DNA of 23,953 bases from a virus, in the IMG/VR virus record IMGVR_UViG_3300011445_000064, positions 1 to 23,953 of that record. One strand, 5' to 3'. Under the pieces are notes generated by a model. That model did not search any database, was not told the DNA's origin, and saw only the letters and a list, made by a program, of their open reading frames with translations. The stretch's first letter is position 1. The number at the start of each line of letters is the position of its first letter. The position numbers were made by a program, and so were the translations under genes. Shown piece by piece: positions 1-8,411 of the stretch.

Positions 1-713
1 GACCGGACGCTCGTGTTATGCGTGACGCAATGCGTTGCCGCCGTCGTGTTATTGATGATCACGTTCGCCGGCGTCGTCGTGTCACCGGTCAAGATGATCC
101 GCCCTGACGCGGCCTGGAAAAACTTCAGCGTAATCGGTGCGAACGTCCCCGCGCGCACTTGGATGGTGATGTCAAACGTGCCCAGATTGATGGCGACCGA
201 CACGTCAATAGCCTTCTGGATCGTCAGGAACGCGCCGCCGGCTGTGTCGGCCAGCCCCGTGTTCGAGTCGTTACCGTCCGTGCGCACGTAGTACGTGCGG
301 GCTGCACTCAGCAGTTCTTGCGCCGGCACCCAGCCGCTGTTGGAGAAGTGCTGGATCGTGGCCACCGACGGCTGCTTCGGAATGAGCCCATGCAGTGACG
401 TGCTCACGTCAAGGGTCGTCACGTCCGTTGGCGCGGCCAGTTCGTCCAGCTTGATCGCGTCACTGCCTCCCGACTTGTGGCTGGCGGCATGCGCTGTCGG
501 GGTGCGGGCATCAGACAACCTCGAGTCCGAAGTGATGACGGCGGTGCCCGTCACCTCCGCTGGCGTAATCGGCACGGTGCCCGCACGGAAGAACGCCAGC
601 AACGCAGCCAACGTCGTGCGGACCGTGCTGCTCGACTGCACCACCGGCGCAATGTCGGCGCCTGCGAGGGCGCCGGCTGCGGTCAGCTCGGAGATACGTT
701 GGTTCGCGGGCAT
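1..713 (-). CDS. Tail spike / tail fibre protein, N-terminal part (runs off left edge)
   Basis: The frame is open from an ATG at 713 to the left edge, so only the first 237 codons are present. The N-terminus (MPANQRISELTAAGALAGAD) resembles phage tail-fibre attachment regions. A linker HKSGGSDAIKLDELA follows around residues 79-93. From about residue 140 the motif TYYVRTDGNDSNTGLADTAG, followed by FLTIQKAID, is typical of the first turn of right-handed beta-helix (pectate-lyase-like) tail spikes. The start overlaps the shifted-frame stop of the upstream gene as TAATG, implying translational coupling. Family knowledge suggests a role in host-surface recognition, possibly with glycan-cleaving activity, but the catalytic part lies outside the window. 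Confidence 0.8.
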   Translation of the reverse strand, partial: MPANQRISELTAAGALAGADIAPVVQSSSTVRTTLAALLAFFRAGTVPITPAEVTGTAVITSDSRLSDARTPTAHAASHKSGGSDAIKLDELAAPTDVTTLDVSTSLHGLIPKQPSVATIQHFSNSGWVPAQELLSAARTYYVRTDGNDSNTGLADTAGGAFLTIQKAIDVSVAINLGTFDITIQVRAGTFAPITLKFFQAASGRIILTGDTTTPANVIINNTTAATHCVTHNTSVR

Positions 714-1386
714 TACATTCCCATCGCAAAGAGGTTGAATGTCTTCACCGTGATGTTCCGGCCCGCGGTCAAGTTGCCCGCCCAGAACTCCAAGAAATCG
801 TTCTGAGCCAATTCAGCCACAGCATGCAAGGCTGAAGACTGCGTGTCGGCTCGAAGCGTTGAATCGTGCGACCTCCCGGGATCACGATGCCGTTCTTGGC
901 CACCCCCATCACGAAGTGGTCACTGCCCGTCGCCGGATTCCCCGACCACGTCGCGGCGATATGAAAATGCCGTGTGGCCGCACCGATGTATCGCAGGCGG
1001 CCCGCCAGCGGACTGTCGAAGTCGCCGCAATCCAATAGCGTGGTCGCCGGTCGAATGGGCACCATGTTCGTCAACCCATCGGACTGAGCGGCGATAGTCA
1101 CGAGCGTGCCCGTCAGGTCGAAGTAGGACAGCTCACCGCACGGTAACTCCGACGTCTCACCCTGTGGACCGGGCACACCTTGCGGGCCTGCGATGTTCGG
1201 GATCGCCGCGAGCGCGCCAGCGATAACTTCCGCTCCTAAGTCGTGAGCGATTCCCAACAGAAACCCCGGCTGAGACTGCAACATCACCAATGAGTTTGCG
1301 CCGCCCAACGAGTTCAGCCACACGGAGACACGCGCTTCCAAGTCGTTGCCTTGCCCGGGGATCTGGAACGCTTTGACATGTACCAT
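713..1386 (-). CDS. Collagen-like tail/structural protein interrupted by an apparent -1 frameshift
   Basis: From an ATG at 1386 (a GTG at 1395 is also in frame) the frame encodes a globular start, a short collagen-like stretch (GPQGVPGPQGE) and a predicted beta-rich domain. The uninterrupted frame stops at 769 with an arginine- and tryptophan-rich tail. In the -1 frame the same region reads ADTQSSALHAVAELAQNDFL and ends NLFAMGM at a TAA that overlaps the next start as TAATG. That is the ending expected for this kind of phage tail protein. Joining the frames near 847-860 gives about 224 residues. I see no classical slippery heptamer, so this is a real mutation, a sequencing error or an unusual recoding site. 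The role is inferred to be a virion or tail component from its place before the spike gene. Confidence 0.7.
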
Positions 1387-1387
1387 G

Positions 1388-2152
1388 TTACACACTCAGT
1401 CCCAGGGTGCAGCGGCAGTTCGGATGCGCGGGCGGCCCATCGATCTCGTCGCCATCCACGTCGAACATCTCATCGAGGCCGACGGTCACCCCGTCCATCG
1501 GTTCGCAGATCGGACACAGCCGGTCGTCAGGCGTCACGATCCATTCTTGCTTCTCCGAGCCGGTCAATAGACCGGCTTCGGTCGCTTGGTCCCACAGCTG
1601 AGACTGCCCTTCGTTCGCGGCCCGCATCGACTCTGTCCGCGCGATGGTCTCAGCTCGGGCGTCGTCGCCCAAGACGCGCCCAATCTCCTTCGCGAGGTCA
1701 TCCACGTCGAACTGCTGCGAGAACGCCTCTTCGACCAGGTCGCGGATCTCCTCGCGCGTCGTCTCACTGATGCCCTTGATCGTTTCTCCTGCATGGGCGT
1801 GAGCCCAAGCTGTGGCCTTCTTGTTTGTCACGTCGAAGGCAAAACCCTTCACTGCGGGAGGTGCAGCCGAGCGCAGTGAAGATGAAGCCTTCAACTGCAC
1901 CTTCAACGCCTTGGCTGCGGCAGTGCCCGTCGTCGTCAGGGCCGCAAGGAGCAACGGTTCCAGCGTGCTCTCGAGCGCCTTCTCGGTCGCCTCAATCGCG
2001 CGCCCCACAACGGCGAAGAGCGCCTTCTCGTCCTGCGCCTCCAGCGTGCTCTCGAGAGCACGCTGAGTCGCTGCCTCATGCCCGGCGCGGAACGCGGCCT
2101 TCGCGGCTCGCTTGATCCGAAGTGCGAAATCGGTCTGCCACTTGGTGAACAT
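1388..2152 (-). CDS. MuF-like minor head (head morphogenesis) protein
   Basis: This 254-residue protein has an N-terminal alanine-rich helical region, including a duplicated segment ALESTLE (about residues 33-39 and 60-66). The C-terminal half is a Mu protein F-type domain: ARTESMRAANEGQSQLWDQA, then WIVTPDDRLCPICEPMDG and PPAHPNCRCTLGL. The CPIC and NCRC pairs probably bind a metal. MuF proteins are minor capsid proteins packed near the portal and involved in head assembly or DNA ejection. The gene directly follows the portal and overlaps its end by 77 bases, an unusually long overlap. The ATG at 2152 has GGAAG only one base upstream and a further purine run AAAGGGGG about 20 bases away, so the start is only moderately supported. 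Confidence 0.85.
   Translation of the reverse strand: MFTKWQTDFALRIKRAAKAAFRAGHEAATQRALESTLEAQDEKALFAVVGRAIEATEKALESTLEPLLLAALTTTGTAAAKALKVQLKASSSLRSAAPPAVKGFAFDVTNKKATAWAHAHAGETIKGISETTREEIRDLVEEAFSQQFDVDDLAKEIGRVLGDDARAETIARTESMRAANEGQSQLWDQATEAGLLTGSEKQEWIVTPDDRLCPICEPMDGVTVGLDEMFDVDGDEIDGPPAHPNCRCTLGLSV
1959..2065. repeat. 17-bp direct repeat and 24-bp perfect palindrome inside the MuF-like gene
   Basis: The 17-base unit TCCAGCGTGCTCTCGAG occurs at 1959-1975 and again at 2040-2056, 81 bp apart. This corresponds to a 27-residue duplication in the protein. The second copy extends into a perfect 24-bp palindrome (2042-2065) centred on CTCGAG, with 12 bp on each side and no spacer. Confidence 0.9.
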
Positions 2153-3566
2153 GCTTCCAAGCCGGCGCCCCCTTTCGTGACGTCTTCAGCTTGTAGAAGT
2201 GCACCTGTCGCGCTTGCGACAACACCACCCACTTCCGCAAGAACACCTTGGCCGCAGCCGGTTCCATCTGCGCGGTGACTTCCTCGAGCTTGGGCAGACC
2301 GAGGATGCGATCTCGGATCTCCTCCGCCGTAACGACGGTCTCCCCGGCCGCTTGGTTCAGGCCCGCCCACTTCGACGCGATCTCCGCGCGCTGCCCATCG
2401 TCGAGTACTTTGAGCTGCGCCCATCGAACGTCGAACGTCCCGTCTTTCGGGCGGGGCAGTGCACCCCAGTCAATGAGGCGCTGCACGAACGGACGCACAA
2501 CGAGCGGGCCGCCGTAATCATCGCGTCGATCCGTCACGCGGTCATCCCAGTTCGAGCGGTCCATCGCGGCGGCCAGCTTACCCTGTTCGGACCCCATCAG
2601 CACGCGCTGCGGGATGCCTGTGCTCGCCGAGATCAATCCGATGATCGCGTTGACAGGGTTTTGGAAGTCCGCGACGTCTGATCCTAGAGGTGTGACCGTC
2701 ACGCCGCGCGTCGTCAGGTTCCGGCGCAGCCCGTGCTCGTATTCCTCGAGCTGCTTCTTGAAGGCGTCCATCGCCTTCGACTTGTTCGGGTCCGTCACGT
2801 CGTCGCCTTCGAACTCCACCTCGGGATCGATGTCAAACTGTGTGCCTTGGTCGGCCCTGCGCCAGAACGCCTCCGCGCCACCGCCCGAGACCTTCTCGAG
2901 GTCGTCCAGGTAGTTCCAGATCGATTCCAGGCGCGGCTCGCCGTAGATGCGGTCATCGAGCAGGCCGTCGGCGACATGGATCACGCGCGACCAGTGCACT
3001 TGCTTACCCACTACGTTCGAGTTCACCGAGTCCGGCGAGAGCATCGTCGTCCGCGTGATGTTATACATCACGGGCAAGCCGAAGCGCGGACTCGTCGGGT
3101 CGATGTCGAACTTGTAGATCTTCGCGTCCTCCTCCGAGTATGGCTGCAAGTACTTGATGTCATCGGCCGACGCGCGCTCGAGCGGCGTCGTCATGTCCCC
3201 CGGCGCACCAATCAAGACGATGGCGTAGCGCCCAATGCCCGCCAGGATGTCCGCACGCGCGAGCGTGGCCCAGATGTTGAGCTGCTCATTGAGTGCATCG
3301 AAGGCCGCCTCGAAAGCCGTTTGCGTCGTCGGGTCCTCATCCTCGATGACTTCCGCACCGCCGCGCCAGGTCGCTTTCGGCAACGCCTTGACGACGCGAT
3401 TGGCCACGCCGTTCCGGCGGAAGCGCGACCGATAGTCCGGCGGGAACAGCTCACGCTGATACCCGAGCGCGCGGTACAGGTCGCGCTTGCCACGGAACGT
3501 ATGCCCAGCGACGTTCGCCAGGCGCGCTCGTCCGACAAGCGTGGTCATCAGTGATCGGAATCCCAT
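2076..3566 (-). CDS. Portal protein (DUF1073 / Phage_portal_3 type)
   Basis: This protein has 496 residues from an ATG at 3566. That start is chosen over a GTG at 3572 because AAGGAG sits five bases before the ATG and too close to the GTG. Portal signatures include RNGVANRVVKALPKATWRGG near residue 52, QVHWSRVIHVADG, an internal IYGEPRLESIWNYLDDLEKV, and the C-terminal ISASTGIPQRVLMGSEQG followed by DRSNWDDRV. Portals form the dodecameric ring at the capsid vertex through which DNA is packaged and ejected. The length and the place right after the large terminase fit. The last 34 or so residues (KTSRKGAPAWKHVHQVADRF and on) are basic and overlap the MuF-like gene; third-position GC stays high, so the frame looks genuine up to the overlap. 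Confidence 0.92.
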   Translation of the reverse strand: MGFRSLMTTLVGRARLANVAGHTFRGKRDLYRALGYQRELFPPDYRSRFRRNGVANRVVKALPKATWRGGAEVIEDEDPTTQTAFEAAFDALNEQLNIWATLARADILAGIGRYAIVLIGAPGDMTTPLERASADDIKYLQPYSEEDAKIYKFDIDPTSPRFGLPVMYNITRTTMLSPDSVNSNVVGKQVHWSRVIHVADGLLDDRIYGEPRLESIWNYLDDLEKVSGGGAEAFWRRADQGTQFDIDPEVEFEGDDVTDPNKSKAMDAFKKQLEEYEHGLRRNLTTRGVTVTPLGSDVADFQNPVNAIIGLISASTGIPQRVLMGSEQGKLAAAMDRSNWDDRVTDRRDDYGGPLVVRPFVQRLIDWGALPRPKDGTFDVRWAQLKVLDDGQRAEIASKWAGLNQAAGETVVTAEEIRDRILGLPKLEEVTAQMEPAAAKVFLRKWVVLSQARQVHFYKLKTSRKGAPAWKHVHQVADRFRTSDQASREGRVPRRA

Positions 3567-3575
3567 GGCCACTCC

Positions 3576-5063
3576 TTACCAAGTCATTGACGGCTTGCGC
3601 TTCGGCTTAGGTTCGAGGAGCACCGCATTGAAGGCACAGCTCGACCCGTCCACGTCGTCGTCGTGCTTGCCCGCAGGGAAGCCGCACACCACATTGAGGT
3701 AGGCTTCGTTCCACGGGCCCCGCACGAGGTAGACGTTGCCGGCTTCGACCTGCGCTCGGAACGGCTTCGCCCGCGTGATCTTCGACCCGCTGACCTGCAC
3801 GAACTTGTAGTCCCATCCGGCGAGCATCTTCCCGCGCGCTTCGACGACGGCCTTGCCCGATGCGCCGCCCTCTTTTTCTTCTCGGACGGCCACGCCTTTC
3901 CCATCGAGTTCGGCCGTCGCATACATCAGCTGATCCACGCCCGCAGGCGAGAGCTGCCCACGCTGCACGTCGCTGATGATGAAGCGCTTGTCTAGGGTCT
4001 CATCAATCCGCACGCCGACGGTCCAGTCTCCACCGTCTTCGGTACCGGCGGTGTCCCATCCTCGCGCACTGCGGACGATGTTGGTCGGGCGCGCATCGAG
4101 GAACTTGAACCAGCCGCGCTGGAACAGGCCGCCGCCCTTGAGCGATGGCTGCTGTTGGAGTTGCGCCTGCGCATCCCACGGACCCAGGTCGAGCTCGAGT
4201 TGGCGGACCTTGTCTTCGGGCACGAGCGCCGGGAAGAACAGCTCGCCTGCGACACGTCGGGGATCGCTCGGGTCCGGTGTGAAGCCGGGATCGTCTTCAG
4301 ACGCAGGACGCGCGACCTCGTACCGCATCGGCCACGTGACTACCTTCCAGCTGCCGCGCTTGATGAGGTGGCCCGACAGGTCGTCCACGTGCAGTCGCTG
4401 CATCACCACGATGATGCAGAGCTTCGGCCGCGTGATGCCGCGCGACGAGATGGTACCGTCGAACCATTCATTGGCGCGCGTGCGTTCGGGTTCGCTCTTC
4501 GCCTGTTCGACCGTCGTCGGATCATCGATGATGATGAGGTCCGGATGTTCGCCAGTACCGACGCCGTTGACCGAGGTGGCGATGCGCCAGCCACCGGCAT
4601 CGGTGTTGTACCGCGTCTTGGTGTTCTGGTCCTCGACGAGTTGCACCTTCCAGTATGACTGGAACCACGGGGAGACGATGATGTCTCGGACCCGCAGGTT
4701 ATCGCGCGTGGTCAGGTGCGCCGCATACGACGCGGTGAGGACACGAAGCTTCGGGTTCTTCGCCCAGCGCCAGGCCGGGAAGAACACACTGATGATGAGG
4801 GACTTCAGGGTGCCCGACGGGAAGTTGAAGATGACGCGGCGGTGCTTGCCCTGCGCCACTTCCTCGAGCACACGGCAGGTCTCGACCACGTGCCAGTTCG
4901 CGGTGAACGGCTGCGAAGGTTCGACGACGGACCACGCCGCCTTCACGAACTCGTAGAGCGAGTCCTCCAGGCGCATCCGCTCCATGTCATGCTGGAGCAG
5001 GACCGTGTCCGCCATCTCGGCGTCAAAGTCGTGGTCTGCGTGCTGTGTCGCCAGTTCGGTCAT
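3576..5063 (-). CDS. Terminase large subunit (ATPase and nuclease)
   Basis: This 495-residue protein is the phage DNA-packaging motor. The N-terminal ATPase has a variant Walker A (PSGTLKS, residues 82-88), a Walker B (LIIIDDP, about 176-182) preceded by the terminase motif SVNGVGTGEHPD, and a coupling-like segment CIIVVMQRLH. The C-terminal RNase H-fold nuclease starts at GWDTAGTEDGGDWTVGV, where D337 is the likely first metal ligand, and ends with the acidic KHDDDVDG segment. The stop overlaps the ribosome binding site of the portal gene, so the two are coupled. The start has no close Shine-Dalgarno; GGAGGGGAGG lies about 20 bases upstream of the ATG at 5063. No intein or frameshift is seen. 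Confidence 0.93.
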   Translation of the reverse strand: MTELATQHADHDFDAEMADTVLLQHDMERMRLEDSLYEFVKAAWSVVEPSQPFTANWHVVETCRVLEEVAQGKHRRVIFNFPSGTLKSLIISVFFPAWRWAKNPKLRVLTASYAAHLTTRDNLRVRDIIVSPWFQSYWKVQLVEDQNTKTRYNTDAGGWRIATSVNGVGTGEHPDLIIIDDPTTVEQAKSEPERTRANEWFDGTISSRGITRPKLCIIVVMQRLHVDDLSGHLIKRGSWKVVTWPMRYEVARPASEDDPGFTPDPSDPRRVAGELFFPALVPEDKVRQLELDLGPWDAQAQLQQQPSLKGGGLFQRGWFKFLDARPTNIVRSARGWDTAGTEDGGDWTVGVRIDETLDKRFIISDVQRGQLSPAGVDQLMYATAELDGKGVAVREEKEGGASGKAVVEARGKMLAGWDYKFVQVSGSKITRAKPFRAQVEAGNVYLVRGPWNEAYLNVVCGFPAGKHDDDVDGSSCAFNAVLLEPKPKRKPSMTW

Positions 5064-5113
5064 GGTGTTGTGTCTGCACGTCGTTCCTCCCCTCCACCAT
5101 GCGCGAGTTGAGA

Positions 5114-5139
5114 CGGTGCAGGCCCAACGACCTGCACCG
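5114..5139 (-). other. Intergenic stem-loop upstream of the large terminase gene
   Basis: Arms CGGTGCAGG (5114-5122) and CCTGCACCG (5131-5139) are perfect 9-bp complements around an 8-base loop. The hairpin lies in the 81-base gap between a small gene and the large terminase. On the minus strand it is followed by TCTCAACTC, not a T-run, so it is a poor intrinsic terminator. It may be an attenuating or mRNA-stabilising hairpin. Confidence 0.45.
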
Positions 5140-5144
5140 CCGTG

Positions 5145-5363
5145 TTACTTGGCCGCGTCGATCTCGGCCTGCGCCTTGTCGATCACGGACTGCGCCAGCG
5201 CGTTCGACTTGTCGAGACGTGCGTCGAGCTCCGCCTCGCTCAAGGTGAACAGCTCGCCCAGCTTCTTGATGCGCGAGACCGTCGCGGTCCCGATCCCGAC
5301 GAGCAACTGCGCCAGGCCGGCGATGGCCTCCGCCTTGTTGATGTTGTCTTCGATCTTCGACAT
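5145..5363 (-). CDS. Small helical protein of unknown function
   Basis: This 72-residue protein starts at an ATG at 5363 with AAGGAG eight bases upstream; that binding site lies inside the end of the preceding fucose synthase gene. The sequence is almost entirely helical: an amphipathic start (MSKIEDNINKAEAIAGLAQL), a glycine-containing hydrophobic stretch (LLVGIGTATV), and a charged coiled-coil-like end (SEAELDARLDKSNALAQSVI). I do not recognise it. Its place directly before the large terminase allows a role in packaging or virion assembly, but that is only inference. Confidence 0.7.
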   Translation of the reverse strand: MSKIEDNINKAEAIAGLAQLLVGIGTATVSRIKKLGELFTLSEAELDARLDKSNALAQSVIDKAQAEIDAAK

Positions 5364-5365
5364 GG

Positions 5366-6716
<1,351 letters not shown>

Positions 6717-6720
<4 letters not shown>

Positions 6721-6872
6721 GGTTTCTCCTTGAGTTCGTCCTGAGCCTTCGCTCGGGCGCGACGGGTGGCGATGGTGCGGTTACCAGTACACCACGGACA
6801 ACTGCCGTGGTTGCGACACGACCGAACGAACCGCTTCGCTCGGGTGTAAGCCCGCCTGCGAGTACGACTCAC
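6717..6872 (-). CDS. Small basic Cys-containing protein (51 aa)
   Basis: A GTG at 6872 overlaps the preceding stop as GTGA, and the reading frame ends in an ATGA overlap with the lipoprotein start, so the gene exactly fills the gap between its neighbours. The product begins MSRTRRRAYTRAKRFVRSCR (GTG read as Met) and continues NHGSCPWCTGNRTIATRRA. A C-x5-C-x2-C arrangement with nearby His suggests a small metal-binding knuckle in a very basic protein. Such short CRNHGSCPWC-type proteins are common in phage genomes but have no assigned function that I know. No strong Shine-Dalgarno is visible, consistent with coupled translation. Confidence 0.72.
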
Positions 6873-7084
6873 AGGCCGAGCAATCCGCTGAGGCCATTCT
6901 GGATGGCAAACCCCGTGACCGCGCCGGTGATCCAACGCTTCGAGGCGGTGCCCCAGTTGAAGCCATCGACTTTCCAGGTAGGTGACGTGCGCCACGCATG
7001 GATGTCCGCGGCTGCGGCACCGAGTGCGCCCATGAGGGTCGCACGCACGGACGGATTGGCGAGAAGAGTGTGCAGTGTGTCCAT
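6869..7084 (-). CDS. Small hydrophobic phage protein downstream of endolysin
   Basis: This 71-residue product starts at ATG 7084 with AAGGAG five bases upstream; the site overlaps the end of the endolysin gene. A central motif DIHAWRTSPTWKVDGFNWGT lies between two small-residue hydrophobic stretches (LMGALGAAAA near the N-terminus and WITGAVTGFAIQNGLSGLLG at the C-terminus). Genes of this kind next to an endolysin are often called holin-like, but the hydrophobic segments are short and interrupted, so membrane insertion is uncertain. Confidence 0.7.
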   Translation of the reverse strand: MDTLHTLLANPSVRATLMGALGAAAADIHAWRTSPTWKVDGFNWGTASKRWITGAVTGFAIQNGLSGLLGL

Positions 7085-7086
7085 GA

Positions 7087-7539
7087 TCACTCCTTGGGCA
7101 AGCGCACGTAAACGACGTGAGGACCGCCGATGAGATGTTCGAAGACGCCCGTCCCGTTGACGCTCTTGCCGTCCTCGCTGGTGTTGCCGGCAATGCCCGT
7201 GACTTCGGTGGCATTCACTCCGGTGACAATCCCCACGTGGTGCGCGTGTCCGGCGTCATCCGTGTAGAAGAACAGGTCGTCGGGCTGGGGAGCACCGGCG
7301 ACCACCCAGCCGCGCGTATTCGCTTGGTCGAGCAACGCCTGACACGATGCGCTCCGCTTGAGCGGGCACAGTCCACGGTAGGCGATGTCCAGGACCATCG
7401 AGACGAACGATGCACACCAAGAGTCGCCGACGCGATTCCAGGTGAAGCGCTGGAAAAAGTTGACCCAGCTGCCGTCGTTCGCGCCGCCCACTTCACGGAC
7501 GAAGGTGAAGCGTCGGGCGATGATGGATGCTGAGGCCAT
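7087..7539 (-). CDS. CHAP-domain peptidoglycan hydrolase (endolysin)
   Basis: This 150-residue protein is a single CHAP amidase/peptidase domain. The catalytic cysteine is C42 in GDSWCASFVSMVLD, the histidine is H101 in HAHHVGIVTGV, and N119 in GIAGNTSEDG fits the third position. The N-terminal FVREVGGANDGSWVNFFQRF is typical of phage CHAP endolysins. It would cleave cell-wall peptides or amide bonds for host lysis. ATG 7539 is preferred over upstream in-frame starts because it overlaps the preceding stop as TAATG and has GGGAG upstream. There is no signal peptide, so it needs a holin or another export route. Two small genes and a lipoprotein follow and may complete the lysis cassette. Confidence 0.88.
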   Translation of the reverse strand: MASASIIARRFTFVREVGGANDGSWVNFFQRFTWNRVGDSWCASFVSMVLDIAYRGLCPLKRSASCQALLDQANTRGWVVAGAPQPDDLFFYTDDAGHAHHVGIVTGVNATEVTGIAGNTSEDGKSVNGTGVFEHLIGGPHVVYVRLPKE

Positions 7540-8021
7540 TAGTGTGTGACTCCCTGAGTCGACTGATCCATCGGCGGCGGCGCACCGACCTGTCGGGCGC
7601 GCACGGCGTCCTTGATGCACTTGATCTGCGCGAGCAAGCCCGTGAGTTCTGCGCGTTCCTCAGGCGTCAAGAGTGACAACGCGATGGCCCCATCGTTCTG
7701 AGGCGTCACCGTGATCGTCTGAGCCGACCCGAATCCCGTGCGGTTCAAGACCGCCTCCGCCGCGCGGATGGCGACTCGCTGACGGTCGGAATCTCCCGAG
7801 GGAAAGCCGCACGTCGCGCAGGTCGCCGACAAGAACTGGTCGAGCACGTGCTGCAACGCTTCGATAGCGGGCATCCGCGCGAGTGCGAGCGCGTGCTCAG
7901 CTTTGATCTTCGACTCGGGGAACTGCGCACCGTGCTTACTGCATCGCGTGAAGCCCGGCTTGACATCGCGCCTGCACGGGTCGCCTAAGGAGTTGAGTCC
8001 GCCGTTGTCCCCGCACTTCAT
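7539..8021 (-). CDS. Putative terminase small subunit
   Basis: This 160-residue protein has an N-terminal Cys/His cluster (KCGDNGGLNSLGDPCRRD, then CSKHG), a helical middle (ALALARMPAIEALQHVLDQF), a second CxxC (CATCGFPSGD), and the segment RQRVAIRAAEAVLNRTGFG seen in phage small-terminase-like proteins. Small terminases bind the packaging site and hand DNA to the large subunit. The large subunit here is about 2.5 kb further downstream, with lysis and sugar genes in between. ATG 8021 is preceded by GAGG at about four bases. The gene is the first after the repeat-rich intergenic region. The assignment is by resemblance and context, so moderate. Confidence 0.62.
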   Translation of the reverse strand: MKCGDNGGLNSLGDPCRRDVKPGFTRCSKHGAQFPESKIKAEHALALARMPAIEALQHVLDQFLSATCATCGFPSGDSDRQRVAIRAAEAVLNRTGFGSAQTITVTPQNDGAIALSLLTPEERAELTGLLAQIKCIKDAVRARQVGAPPPMDQSTQGVTH

Positions 8022-8110
8022 CGCGCCTCGATTGTACCACGCCGCGCAACGTGACGCGGGCCGACGTTGCCTTCATGGGAAGCATCAGGTCGAGATGTGA
8101 GGGCAGGCGC

Positions 8111-8141
8111 ATCTGTAACCATCTGTTACTTGATCTGTTAC
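8111..8141 (+). repeat. Left iteron cluster, three ATCTGTWAC sites
   Basis: Copies are ATCTGTAAC at 8111-8119, ATCTGTTAC at 8121-8129 and ATCTGTTAC at 8133-8141. A degenerate fourth copy may end at 8150 (CGATTTAC). The sites are spaced 10-12 bp, about one helical turn, so a protein could bind them on one face of the DNA. The cluster is oriented opposite to the cluster at 8180-8206. Confidence 0.85.
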
Positions 8142-8179
8142 TCGATTTACTCCGGTGATTGTTGATGATTATTGATAAG

Positions 8180-8206
8180 GTAACAGATGATACAGATGAT
8201 ACAGAT
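8180..8206 (-). repeat. Right iteron cluster, three tandem 9-bp units
   Basis: GTAACAGAT (8180-8188) is followed without gap by GATACAGAT (8189-8197) and GATACAGAT (8198-8206), then a partial GATAG. The first unit is the reverse complement of the left-cluster motif. A further half-like site, GTGTGTTAC, lies at 8211-8219. The two clusters face each other across the AT-rich core. Confidence 0.85.
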
Positions 8207-8235
8207 GATAGTGTGTTACGTGGGTCCTGCGTCAA
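8205..8235 (-). promoter_or_regulatory. Candidate promoter for the small-terminase operon
   Basis: On the minus strand, TTGACG (8235-8230) and TATCAT (8210-8205) each match five of six bases of the sigma-70 elements, but the 19-base spacer is longer than ideal. The -10 lies inside the right repeat cluster, so a protein bound there could control it. This is a weak, by-eye prediction. Confidence 0.3.
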
Positions 8236-8303
8236 TGTGCGCTGTGTCACTGCCAGAGGACAGGCGCACTTACGATGCGTTTAGATCTTGACCCGCCTCC
8301 TCG

Positions 8304-8312
8304 ATCTGTTAC
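8304..8312 (+). repeat. Isolated copy of the ATCTGTTAC motif
   Basis: An exact copy of the left-cluster motif lies about 100 bp from the right cluster, between it and the inverted repeat at 8378-8411. Confidence 0.7.
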
Positions 8313-8377
8313 CCCGTCGGAAGCGCTTTGGGAACGTCGCAACTCTCGAGGGTTCAAGCAGTTGCAGGAAAGACAGG

Positions 8378-8411
8378 AGGTTACAGATGAAAAGCGCGAG
8401 ATCTGTAACCT
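8378..8411. repeat. Perfect 11-bp inverted repeat built from two motif copies
   Basis: AGGTTACAGAT (8378-8388) and ATCTGTAACCT (8401-8411) are exact reverse complements separated by 12 bases. The arms contain the same 9-bp motif as the clusters. The spacing is typical of a dimeric repressor or initiator site, and the element could also form a hairpin in RNA. Confidence 0.85.

Noticed and set aside
2733-3554. Plus-strand open frame opposite the portal
   Set aside because: Shadow of the portal gene; arginine-rich composition and no ribosome binding site.
5114-5139. Rho-independent terminator before the large terminase
   Set aside because: The stem is good but no T-run follows on the transcribed strand, so it is listed only as a stem-loop.
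8180-8206. Possible CRISPR or satellite array
   Set aside because: Units are 9 bp with no spacers and only three tandem copies; this fits iterons, not CRISPR.
7936-8250. Minus-strand frame through the repeat clusters with a serine/valine repeat
   Set aside because: The repeat SSVSSVSSV is only the translated tandem 9-bp DNA repeat; the rest overlaps the small terminase in another frame.
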